Shown: positions 1-5,035 of the stretch, piece after piece | Layout: each line of letters opens with the position of its first letter | Position numbering within the stretch: the first letter of the stretch is position 1 | Assembly: GCA_902461025.1 (NCBI GenBank) | Contig: CABPWC010000073.1 | Span: 1-8,246, forward strand | Length of the DNA: 8,246 nt | Direction of reading: 5' to 3' | Origin: an uncultured Streptococcus sp. | Lineage (GTDB): Bacteria > Bacillota > Bacilli > Lactobacillales > Streptococcaceae | Translations under genes and position numbers: made by a program | The notes under the pieces: generated by a model | The model's input: only the letters and a program-made list of their open reading frames with translations | What the model was told of the DNA's origin: nothing | Database searches by the model: none

Positions 1-1169
1 TTCTTTTTGCTAGCCCTATTGATAAGAGAAGTCTCAGACAAATCATCTCTTATGCTAAGGAAAATCGAAAAGAGATTGCCATGGGAACGAGACAAGATGT
101 TGTCGGTTCTCGAATAATGTCCTTTGGTCTCAGTCCTCTTTCGCAGCTAGTTAGTCGTTTTGTACCTAAATTTTTGACTCGTACTGTTAGTCATTCCTTT
201 AACCGTATGATCAGCAAGGCGCTACCTCAGAAGGAAGATGATTTGCTGGACTTGATCAACCAACCGGTCTACCAGGTGCTCATGTTGATGACTCCTGAGG
301 AGACAGATCATGCTGCGGAACAATTAAACCATCTCAAGTTTACCAGAAGTAATCCTTTTGCGGCGGATATTATCAATCAAGGAAATTCCAAGTTGGAAGG
401 GATTCGCCGTGTCGGAAAAGAGTATGGCTTTGATCTCAATCAAGTCATGGCCTTTGGTGACTCAGATAATGACTTAGAAATGTTGGCTGGAGTTGGGATG
501 TCTGTTGCCATGGGAAATGGTAGCAGTAGTGTGAAAGAAGTTGCCAAGCATATCACTGCCAGCAACCAAGATGACGGCATTCACAAGGCTTTAGAATATT
601 TTGGAGTCTTGGCTTCTGAAAAAGTCTTTGTTAGTCGCGACTATCATTTCAATAAAGTCAAAACCTTCCATCACATGATGGATGAGCGAACTCAAGAAGA
701 ACCTATCGCTTGGGATTTAGAAGGTGCAACTCACCGTGCTGGCTTTAAGATTGAAGAGTTAGTTGAGTTTGTCCGCGCTGCAAGCAATTCTGAAGAGGAA
801 TTCCAACAAGCCGTACAAGATTTGCATCAGGCACTCGATAAAGCAGCTGAAAAAGTAAGTAAATCAACACCAGCTGAGAAAAGCCTCGTTGGTCAGGTTG
901 ATGCTTTGATTGATACACTTTACTTTACCTATGGAAGTTTTGTTCTGATGGGGGTAGACCCAGAGCGAATCTTTGAAATTGTCCATCAAGCAAACATGGG
1001 TAAAATCTTCCCAGATGGTAAGGCTCATTTTGATCCAGTAACCCACAAAATCTTGAAACCAGATAACTGGAAAGAAAAGTACGCTCCAGAGCCTGCAATC
1101 AAAAAGGAAATAGAGCGCCAAATCAAGGCTTATGAACGTCATAAGGAAAGAGAAAATAGAATGAGTTAG
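1..1169 (+). CDS. HAD-IIB (Cof-type) phosphatase fused to MazG/PRA-PH-like domain, 5'-truncated by window
   Basis: The reading frame is open from the first full codon at base 3, giving 388 visible residues, so the true start lies upstream and the ATG at 81 is internal. The N-terminal HAD motif I (DxDxT) is outside the window. Visible HAD parts are cap-domain sequence, a motif III lysine in GNSKLEGI, and motif IV FGDSDNDLEML (GDSDND at 456-473), followed by the Cof-type stretch GVGMSVAMGNG and a DDGI segment. After about base 610 the protein continues into an all-alpha domain: FHHMMDERTQEEP, then EELVE (753-767, the EExxE metal motif), then DALIDTLYFTYGSFVLMGVD and VHQANMGKIF, as in MazG/PRA-PH-like NTP pyrophosphatases. 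Known family roles are sugar- or nucleotide-phosphate dephosphorylation and hydrolysis of non-canonical NTPs; a house-cleaning role for this cytoplasmic protein is inferred. The substrate is unknown. HAD assignment is firm; the MazG-like assignment rests on pattern. Confidence 0.88.
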   Translation, partial: LFASPIDKRSLRQIISYAKENRKEIAMGTRQDVVGSRIMSFGLSPLSQLVSRFVPKFLTRTVSHSFNRMISKALPQKEDDLLDLINQPVYQVLMLMTPEETDHAAEQLNHLKFTRSNPFAADIINQGNSKLEGIRRVGKEYGFDLNQVMAFGDSDNDLEMLAGVGMSVAMGNGSSSVKEVAKHITASNQDDGIHKALEYFGVLASEKVFVSRDYHFNKVKTFHHMMDERTQEEPIAWDLEGATHRAGFKIEELVEFVRAASNSEEEFQQAVQDLHQALDKAAEKVSKSTPAEKSLVGQVDALIDTLYFTYGSFVLMGVDPERIFEIVHQANMGKIFPDGKAHFDPVTHKILKPDNWKEKYAPEPAIKKEIERQIKAYERHKERENRMS

Positions 1170-1170
1170 A

Positions 1171-1246
1171 AGCTCCAAGATGAAAAATTAAAATACCTAT
1201 TGGATTTATTCAATAGGTATTTTTGTTCATATTAGATTTTGGAGCT
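1171..1246. terminator. Bidirectional terminator made of nested inverted repeats between convergent genes
   Basis: The inner stem is a perfect 13-base inverted repeat (1190-1202 with 1211-1223, AAAATACCTATTG / CAATAGGTATTTT) with an 8-base loop and T-rich flanks on both strands, so it can stop transcription from the HAD gene (+) and asp23 (-). An outer repeat, AGCTCCAAGAT at 1171-1181 with ATTTTGGAGCT at 1236-1246, pairs over 11 positions with one G-T wobble. The outer arms begin one base after the plus-strand stop codon and overlap the minus-strand stop codon (1245-1247). Confidence 0.85.
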
Positions 1247-1838
1247 AGTTTACACGACTTTTTTCTTTAGATGTTACATCTTTTACAGCTTCGACACCTT
1301 CACTTGCTTTTTCTTTAGCAGTTGATACACCACTACTGAAACCAGTTTTAACTTTTTCAAATTGTTCGGATGCAAATTCACCTGTTGACTCTGCTACGTC
1401 AGTTACTCTATCTTGAAGACTCACTGAATCTGCTTCAAATTGTTCTTTTGTTTTGATATCAACAACGTTCACATTTACTTCAACAACTTCAAGATTTGTC
1501 ATTTGTGAAACCTCAGAAGTGACAACTTTTTTAATTTTGTTGTATAGTTCAGGAACGTTAATTTTGTATTCTACAACAACATTCAAATCGACAGCAACTT
1601 GTGTCTTACCAACTTCAACATTAACTCCACGAGTAACATTATCTGTGTTAATAATTTTTTCAGTTAAATTAGAGAAAAATCCTCCATCAACGTCCAAAAG
1701 ACCAGGTACTTTTTCTAGTGCTAGACCAATAATTTTTTGGATAACCTTATTTTCATAAGTAAGGCTTCCTTTTACTTCATGAGTAGTAGCAGTAGATTCA
1801 TTTTTTTCTGTAGAAACGTTTTTTTCCAAGTTTGACAT
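1245..1838 (-). CDS. asp23: Asp23/Gls24 family envelope stress response protein
   Basis: 197 residues. The Asp23 domain (DUF322) spans about residues 22-133: GSLTYENKVIQKIIGLALEK, then VPGLLDVDGG, then TRGVNVEVGKTQVAVDLNVVVEY and a beta-rich LEVVEVNVNVVDI. In staphylococci Asp23 is an abundant soluble protein recruited to the membrane by AmaP; in enterococci and streptococci Gls24 relatives are general stress proteins. A tail of about 60 residues (140-197) is charged and amphipathic, rich in K/E/A/S/V with phrases such as STAKEKASEGVEAVKD, and looks helical or LEA-like. The C-terminus is SRVN, close to the SRVD end of AmaP. The ATG at 1838 has AAGGAG six bases upstream and lies 13 bases past the DUF2273 stop, which supports this start. 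It is the last gene of a three-gene operon and ends in the nested terminator. The symbol follows family usage; gls24 is the other common name. Confidence 0.9.
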   Translation of the reverse strand: MSNLEKNVSTEKNESTATTHEVKGSLTYENKVIQKIIGLALEKVPGLLDVDGGFFSNLTEKIINTDNVTRGVNVEVGKTQVAVDLNVVVEYKINVPELYNKIKKVVTSEVSQMTNLEVVEVNVNVVDIKTKEQFEADSVSLQDRVTDVAESTGEFASEQFEKVKTGFSSGVSTAKEKASEGVEAVKDVTSKEKSRVN

Positions 1839-1851
1839 ATGCGACTCCTTA

Positions 1852-2022
1852 TTATTTATTTATATAGTTTTTTTGGATATATAATCCAATTACAATTCCT
1901 AAAGCTCCGAAAATCAAAACAAATAGTGTTTTGAAGAAACCAAAGGAAATAATTAAACAAGCTAGAATAATACCTATTAAGCCTGATAAAATTGGATACT
2001 GATACTTTTTAAGTAATTCCAT
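1852..2022 (-). CDS. DUF2273 small membrane protein of the asp23 operon
   Basis: 56 residues, starting MELLKKYQYPILSGLIGIIL. Two hydrophobic segments (about residues 11-29 and 32-48) are separated by GFFK, and the protein ends in a short charged tail (QKNYINK). This is the size and topology of the DUF2273 membrane peptides that sit between amaP and asp23 in many Firmicutes. The ATG at 2022 is preceded by AAGGAA with 8-base spacing; that Shine-Dalgarno overlaps the amaP stop codon, suggesting translational coupling. The gaps to the neighbours are 12 and 13 bases. Its biochemical function is not known. An integral membrane location is predicted from sequence, and a role in the AmaP-Asp23 membrane assembly is inferred from context only. 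Confidence 0.85.
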   Translation of the reverse strand: MELLKKYQYPILSGLIGIILACLIISFGFFKTLFVLIFGALGIVIGLYIQKNYINK

Positions 2023-2034
2023 CTTTTCACTTCC

Positions 2035-2598
2035 TTAATCTACACGACTTGTAGTTTTCTTGTGTTGAGTTGGAGGTTGATAGTTTTTAACCAAAACTTC
2101 AAGTTTTACCTCACGTTCAAGACCAAAAAACTGCCTTAATCCTTGAGTTATTTCATTTTGAATTGACTGGCACTTAGTAGAGATGTTGTCTGAAGTAATT
2201 ATTCTACCTTCCACGTAAACAAAACATTTATTTCTTCTGACATTTACACGGATAGTTGGATTTTTAATCAACTCATAATCATCAACAACACATCTAACGA
2301 ACCCTTCAATAGCTGAATTTTTTAGTTTAAGCTTATCATCTTTAGTACCTAATTGAATATCCAAATATTGCTTAGGATAAAATAGTATAACTAGGATTGA
2401 TGATAAAACTAATACTGATAGGATTAATGTCCCCCAAAAGATGTATTTAGAAATGAATGCAGCAAAACTCCATTCTCTCCAGCTAAACAATTGAATGCCT
2501 AGGTCACTTGCTTTTTGGTAATCAATCAAGATGGGGAGGAAGACTGTCAAGATAAGAATACAGAAAATAAGTAAAAGTATTTTCTTTGTTTTTGACAT
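2035..2598 (-). CDS. amaP: Alkaline shock response membrane anchor protein AmaP
   Basis: 187 residues from the ATG at 2598. This start has AAAGGA six bases upstream; an in-frame TTG two codons earlier would crowd the ribosome site and is less likely. Two transmembrane helices (about residues 7-25 and 52-73) flank an extracytoplasmic loop containing DLGIQLFSWREW. A cytoplasmic domain follows, with IQLGTKDDKLKLKNSAIEGF, then NPTIRVNVRRNKCFVYVEGR and a VKLEVLVKNY strand. This matches the AmaP family, a paralogue-like relative of the Asp23 fold carrying membrane helices. In Staphylococcus aureus AmaP anchors Asp23 to the membrane. The protein ends TTSRVD, resembling the SRVN end of Asp23 encoded two genes downstream. 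It is the first gene of the operon. Confidence 0.88.
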   Translation of the reverse strand: MSKTKKILLLIFCILILTVFLPILIDYQKASDLGIQLFSWREWSFAAFISKYIFWGTLILSVLVLSSILVILFYPKQYLDIQLGTKDDKLKLKNSAIEGFVRCVVDDYELIKNPTIRVNVRRNKCFVYVEGRIITSDNISTKCQSIQNEITQGLRQFFGLEREVKLEVLVKNYQPPTQHKKTTSRVD

Positions 2599-2629
2599 AT
2601 ACAATCCTTTCGAATTAAGCTCATAGATT

Positions 2630-2659
2630 ATTGTAATAGTTTAGGCAGGTGTACAACAA
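2630..2659 (-). promoter_or_regulatory. Possible promoter directly upstream of amaP
   Basis: On the minus strand, TTGTTG (2659-2654) and TACAAT (2635-2630) are separated by 18 bases. A start near 2622 would give a leader of about 24 bases to the amaP ATG. The -35 match is only moderate. The operon could instead use the strong promoter at 2918-2946 with a leader of about 310 bases. Confidence 0.35.
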
Positions 2660-2836
2660 TCTATCATCTTCAAGATAGAAGAATACGGAATTAGTGACTT
2701 TGAAAAGTGCTACTATGATAGATGAGGTTAGCTAATTTAGTTAACGAAGGGCTCATCTCCCCGAGGGATTGTTAATAGAGAACTGGGAAAATGGAGTAAG
2801 TAGTTTCAAAACAAAATGTATGATACCCTTAGACGT

Positions 2837-2911
2837 AAAAATGCCAAGTTGTCTATAACAAGTGGCAAAAAAATGGGTCTCCTTTTCTAAACTGCGAATA
2901 CATTCTCAGTT
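2837..2911 (-). ncRNA. Candidate small RNA or structured leader between usp and amaP
   Basis: A strong promoter predicts a start near 2911. The transcript would begin with hairpin AACTG/CAGTT (2911-2907 with 2894-2890, enclosing GAATGTATTC). A single-stranded AAAAGGAGACCC linker follows, then a terminator-like hairpin with TGCCA (2867-2863) and TGGCA (2846-2842), inner TTGT/ACAA pairs, and five Ts at 2841-2837. That gives a unit of about 75 nt with promoter, 5' stem-loop, open linker and intrinsic terminator. The linker contains a Shine-Dalgarno-like GGAG with no good start codon after it. It could be a trans-acting RNA, or an attenuator leader of the amaP operon, because sequence past the terminator can pair back to it. 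It is not identified with any known RNA; expression is inferred. Confidence 0.42.
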
Positions 2912-2917
2912 GTTTTT

Positions 2918-2946
2918 AGTATAGCATTTTTTGAAAGCGCCGTCAA
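2918..2946 (-). promoter_or_regulatory. Strong extended -10 promoter driving the candidate RNA
   Basis: On the minus strand there is TTGACG (2946-2941), a 17-base spacer ending in TGC, and TATACT (2923-2918). Together these form a near-consensus sigma-A promoter with an extended -10 (TGnTATACT). The predicted start is an A near 2911. No open reading frame of useful length follows directly. Confidence 0.72.
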
Positions 2947-2991
2947 TTTTGAACATCCTCTCCTTTACTTTACAGATTAGTTTAGGATTTT

Positions 2992-3019
2992 TTGACGAAT
3001 ATAGTCCTCGCTGTATAAA
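2992..3019 (+). promoter_or_regulatory. Weak plus-strand promoter-like pair facing the usp terminator
   Basis: TTGACG (2992-2997) and TATAAA (3014-3019) are separated by 16 bases. A transcript would start near 3026 and meet the GC-rich hairpin at 3041-3063 followed by TTTT, giving only a roughly 45-nt RNA antisense to the usp 3' end. This may be chance in AT-rich DNA. Confidence 0.25.
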
Positions 3020-3030
3020 AGGCTATCACT

Positions 3031-3063
3031 AATAAAAAGCGAGGCCGGGATTTTCCCGACCTC
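3031..3063 (-). terminator. Intrinsic terminator of usp
   Basis: On the minus strand the stem GAGGTCGGG pairs with CCCGGCCTC (3063-3041, one G-U wobble) around an AAAAT loop. It is followed by GC and then TTTTTATT. It begins 11 bases after the usp stop codon. On the plus strand the same stem carries a mismatch and TTTT follows, so it may work weakly in that direction too. Confidence 0.85.
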
Positions 3064-3074
3064 TTTTGTTCTCA

Positions 3075-3527
3075 TTATAAAGTTTTATCCTTGTCTCGAA
3101 CAACGAGAAGGTCAACACTTGTATGGCGTAGGATATATTCTGATGAAGATCCGACAAGCAAACGTTCGAAGGCGTTAAGTCCAGTTGCTCCAACCAAAAT
3201 CAAATCAACATGTTCTTGTTCAGGGATTGTTTTGGCTAAAAGAGTTTTAGGATTTCCCATTTCGATGACAACTTTAATATCTGTAAGACCAGCATCTCTA
3301 GCACGCTTTTCATATTCTGCCATCAAATCTTGGGCCTCAACTTGTAACTCTTCGTAAACTTCTGCATCGAATGTTGAAATGCTTTGAAGAGCACGAGTGT
3401 CAATGACATGGGCAATGGTTAATTTAGCCTGGTTACGTAATGCTGACTGAACTCCTTTGATAAAAGCCAAATCAGCTTCTTTAGAACCGTCGACTGCTAC
3501 CATGATGTTTTCGTAACGTTGTGTCAT
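3075..3527 (-). CDS. usp: Universal stress protein, UspA family (ATP-binding type)
   Basis: 150 residues from the ATG at 3527. This start has a strong GGAGG eight bases upstream; an in-frame ATG at 3575 lies upstream of the predicted promoter -10 and is rejected. The protein is a single Usp domain: YENIMVAVDGSKEADLA at the N-terminus (nucleotide-contacting D13), a central helical region, LILVGATGLNAF, and VDLLVVRDKD at the end. Residues 113-127 carry the complete G-2X-G-9X-G-S motif (GATG, nine residues, GS) of ATP-binding Usp proteins related to MJ0577. Such proteins are cytoplasmic dimers linked to survival under stress and in stationary phase; a specific role here is unknown. It appears monocistronic, with its own promoter and terminator, and is divergent from the phosphoesterase gene. 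Confidence 0.93.
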   Translation of the reverse strand: MTQRYENIMVAVDGSKEADLAFIKGVQSALRNQAKLTIAHVIDTRALQSISTFDAEVYEELQVEAQDLMAEYEKRARDAGLTDIKVVIEMGNPKTLLAKTIPEQEHVDLILVGATGLNAFERLLVGSSSEYILRHTSVDLLVVRDKDKTL

Positions 3528-3558
3528 AGCAAAAACCTCCTCATTTCTTATCACCTTC

Positions 3559-3587
3559 ATTGTAATCCTTTTCACTTAAAAAGTAAA
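3559..3587 (-). promoter_or_regulatory. Predicted usp promoter
   Basis: On the minus strand, TTTACT (3587-3582) and TACAAT (3564-3559) are separated by 17 bases. The predicted start near 3552 gives a leader of about 25 bases to the usp ATG at 3527. The elements are moderate rather than consensus. Confidence 0.5.
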
Positions 3588-3615
3588 GTAAAAAATGATA
3601 GCAAACAAGATGCTT

Positions 3616-3643
3616 TTGACTTTGGTTTTCAGAGTGCTATAAT
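3616..3643 (+). promoter_or_regulatory. Extended -10 promoter of the metallophosphoesterase gene
   Basis: TTGACT (3616-3621), a 16-base spacer ending in TGC, and TATAAT (3638-3643) form a strong sigma-A promoter. A start near 3650 leaves about 22 bases of leader. It is back to back with the usp promoter, with about 30 bases between the two -35 elements. Confidence 0.8.
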
Positions 3644-3671
3644 TAAATGTGAGAAAACAAGAGGGATTGAT

Positions 3672-4511
3672 ATGACAAAAATTGCGGTACTTTCAGATAT
3701 TCATGGCAACACAGGAGCATTGGAAGCAGTTCTCACAGATGCGGAAAAGGCAGGAGTTGAGGAATATTGGCTTTTGGGAGATATTCTCATGCCAGGAACG
3801 GGACGAAAAAGTATCCTCAGACGATTGGAGGAATTGCCGATTACGGTTCGGGTTCTGGGGAATTGGGAAGAAAGTTTATGGCGGGCTGCTCACCGAAAAT
3901 TGGATACAAGTAGGCCCAGTCATCGCTACCTCTTACGGCAATGTCAGTATATCATGGAAGAAATTAGTCTAGATGAGATTGAAGAACTTCAGGATTTTCC
4001 TATGCACACCCATCGCCAGTTTGGAAATCTAAAGGTGGGGATTAGTCATCATTTACCGGATAAAAATTGGGGAAGAGAACTGATTCATCTTGGAAAGCAG
4101 GAAGATTTTGATCGTTTGGTGACTAATCCTGACTCCGATATTGCCATCTATGGTCATATCCACCAACAATTTTTACGTTATGGAAGTGGTGGACAACTCA
4201 TTTTGAATCCAGGTTCGATTGGGCAGCCTTTCTTTTTATCAGCAAGTCTGCGTGAGGATTTACGAGCCCAATATATGATTTTGGAATTTGATGATAAAGG
4301 ATTGAAGGATGTAGATTTTCGTCGCGTTGATTACGATGTTGAGTCAGAATTACAATTGGCTAGAGATTTGAAATTGCCCTATTATGAGGTATACTATGAA
4401 AGCTTAGTCAATGGAATTCACCATACCCATAATCAGGACTTGTTGCACGAAATCGCTCAGAGTCAAGGACATGATGTTGAATTGGACGATTGGCTTAGTC
4501 GTAACTCTTGA
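3672..4511 (+). CDS. Calcineurin-like metallophosphoesterase (YfcE/MJ0936-like family)
   Basis: 279 residues from the ATG at 3672, which sits behind GAGG with 7-base spacing and just downstream of a strong promoter; in-frame codons farther upstream precede the promoter and are not used. The dimetal motifs appear in order: SDIHGN (D9, H11), LLGDIL (D37), GNWE (N64), SHH (H126), and GHIH (H162, H164), followed by LNPGSIGQP (NPGS at 179-182). This is the PF12850-type core. The usual GNH is GNW here, so the histidine that helps catalysis in many family members is replaced. A C-terminal extension of about 80 residues (YMILEFDDKG, RRVDYDVESELQLA, YYEVYYESL) makes it longer than short YfcE enzymes of about 180 residues. 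It is a cytoplasmic phosphodiesterase or phosphatase of unknown substrate. It ends directly at the -35 of the Rrf2 gene with no terminator between them. Confidence 0.88.
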   Translation: MTKIAVLSDIHGNTGALEAVLTDAEKAGVEEYWLLGDILMPGTGRKSILRRLEELPITVRVLGNWEESLWRAAHRKLDTSRPSHRYLLRQCQYIMEEISLDEIEELQDFPMHTHRQFGNLKVGISHHLPDKNWGRELIHLGKQEDFDRLVTNPDSDIAIYGHIHQQFLRYGSGGQLILNPGSIGQPFFLSASLREDLRAQYMILEFDDKGLKDVDFRRVDYDVESELQLARDLKLPYYEVYYESLVNGIHHTHNQDLLHEIAQSQGHDVELDDWLSRNS

Positions 4512-4535
4512 CATTACAACTCTAGGAGATATAAT
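4508..4535 (+). promoter_or_regulatory. Consensus promoter of the Rrf2-type regulator
   Basis: TTGACA (4508-4513) and TATAAT (4530-4535), both perfect consensus hexamers, are separated by 16 bases. The -35 overlaps the TGA stop (4509-4511) of the phosphoesterase gene. The predicted start near 4542 gives a leader of about 40 bases. The spacer holds a small dyad (CTC-TAG-GAG), a possible but unproven operator. Confidence 0.82.
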
Positions 4536-4581
4536 AAATATAAGAGAAAAATGAGCTTTGTTGATAATAAAGGAGGACTGC

Positions 4582-5019
4582 ATGCAAATTTCAAGCCGAT
4601 TTACCATTGCGACACATATGTTGGTAATCATTGCCCTAAAGGGGAAGGAAAGCAAGGTGACTAGTGATTTTCTAGCTAGTAGTGTTGGAGTCAATCCTGT
4701 TATTATCCGAAAAATTTTGTCCCAACTGAAAAAAGCAGACTTGATTTCCGTCGCGCGTGGAACTGGAGGGACAGAGATTATCAAAAATCTTGAGGATATC
4801 AGTCTTTTGGATATTTATCAAGCGGTGGAATGCCTTGGAAAGACTGGACAACTCTTTAGTTTCCATGATAATCCTAATCCTGACTGTCCAGTAGGAGCCA
4901 ATATCCATGGTGTTTTAGATGAGAAATTACAAAAGATTCAGCTAGCCATGGAGCAGGAGCTGAGCAAAACCAGTCTTGCTCAAGTAGTGGCAGATGCAGA
5001 AGCGAGAATAAAAGAATAA
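4582..5019 (+). CDS. Rrf2 family winged-helix transcriptional regulator
   Basis: 145 residues from the ATG at 4582, with AGGAGG five bases upstream. An in-frame TTG at 4558 has no ribosome site and is rejected. The N-terminal domain is typical Rrf2: MQISSRFTIATHMLVIIAL, then TSDFLASSVGVNPVIIRKIL (HTH, about residues 26-46), then LKKADLISVARGTGGTEI (wing). A C-terminal segment DISLLDIYQAVE leads to the sensing region and a final helix. Iron-sulphur Rrf2 proteins (IscR, NsrR) use three clustered cysteines; this one has only C84 and C102, with the NPDCPVG motif around C102. It therefore resembles the YwnA-like branch and more likely works by a thiol switch or without a cluster (inference). It has its own strong promoter and terminator and no obvious target beside it, so autoregulation or a distant target is likely. 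Confidence 0.9.
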   Translation: MQISSRFTIATHMLVIIALKGKESKVTSDFLASSVGVNPVIIRKILSQLKKADLISVARGTGGTEIIKNLEDISLLDIYQAVECLGKTGQLFSFHDNPNPDCPVGANIHGVLDEKLQKIQLAMEQELSKTSLAQVVADAEARIKE

Positions 5020-5035
5020 ATTTTAAAATAAGGTA

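Larger units (their letters stand above)
2599..3074. other. Intergenic region between amaP and usp (476 bases), no convincing protein gene
   Basis: From the usp side, on the minus strand, it contains the usp terminator, a weak plus-strand promoter-like pair (2992-3019), a strong minus-strand promoter (2918-2946), a stem-loop/terminator unit (2837-2911), further self-complementary sequence, and a weaker promoter next to amaP. Inverted repeats include ATCTATCAT (2659-2667) with ATGATAGAT (2715-2723), which encloses a small hairpin around ACTTTGAAAAGT. Another short hairpin, TCCC/GGGA, lies near 2757-2770. All frames are broken by stops. I recognise no known repeat family or Rfam-type RNA in it. 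Confidence 0.7.

Noticed and set aside
864..1178. Open frame on the minus strand inside the HAD-MazG gene
   Set aside because: Antisense to a conserved domain, no ribosome site, no family resemblance, and it would run out of the terminator region; treated as a shadow.
1453..1758. Threonine/serine-rich plus-strand open frame inside asp23
   Set aside because: Low-complexity product that mirrors the asp23 codons; no start signals.
2831..2917. A plus-strand csRNA-like RNA (two hairpins with an anti-Shine-Dalgarno linker CTCCTTTTC)
   Set aside because: The layout resembles CiaR-dependent csRNAs, but no TTTAAG direct repeat and no good plus-strand promoter was found; the minus-strand reading has a far better promoter and terminator.
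2599..3074. Lacto-usp / 6S RNA identity for the usp-linked gap
   Set aside because: The Lacto-usp motif is described upstream of usp operons, while this gap is downstream of usp; I cannot match a consensus by eye, so the name is not assigned.
2599..3074. BOX, RUP or SPRITE repeat, or insertion-sequence remnant
   Set aside because: I did not recognise the characteristic end sequences or target-site duplications of these streptococcal elements.
4404..4908. Minus-strand open frames across the phosphoesterase end and the Rrf2 gene
   Set aside because: They cross a strong plus-strand promoter and two well-supported genes and show no recognisable domain.
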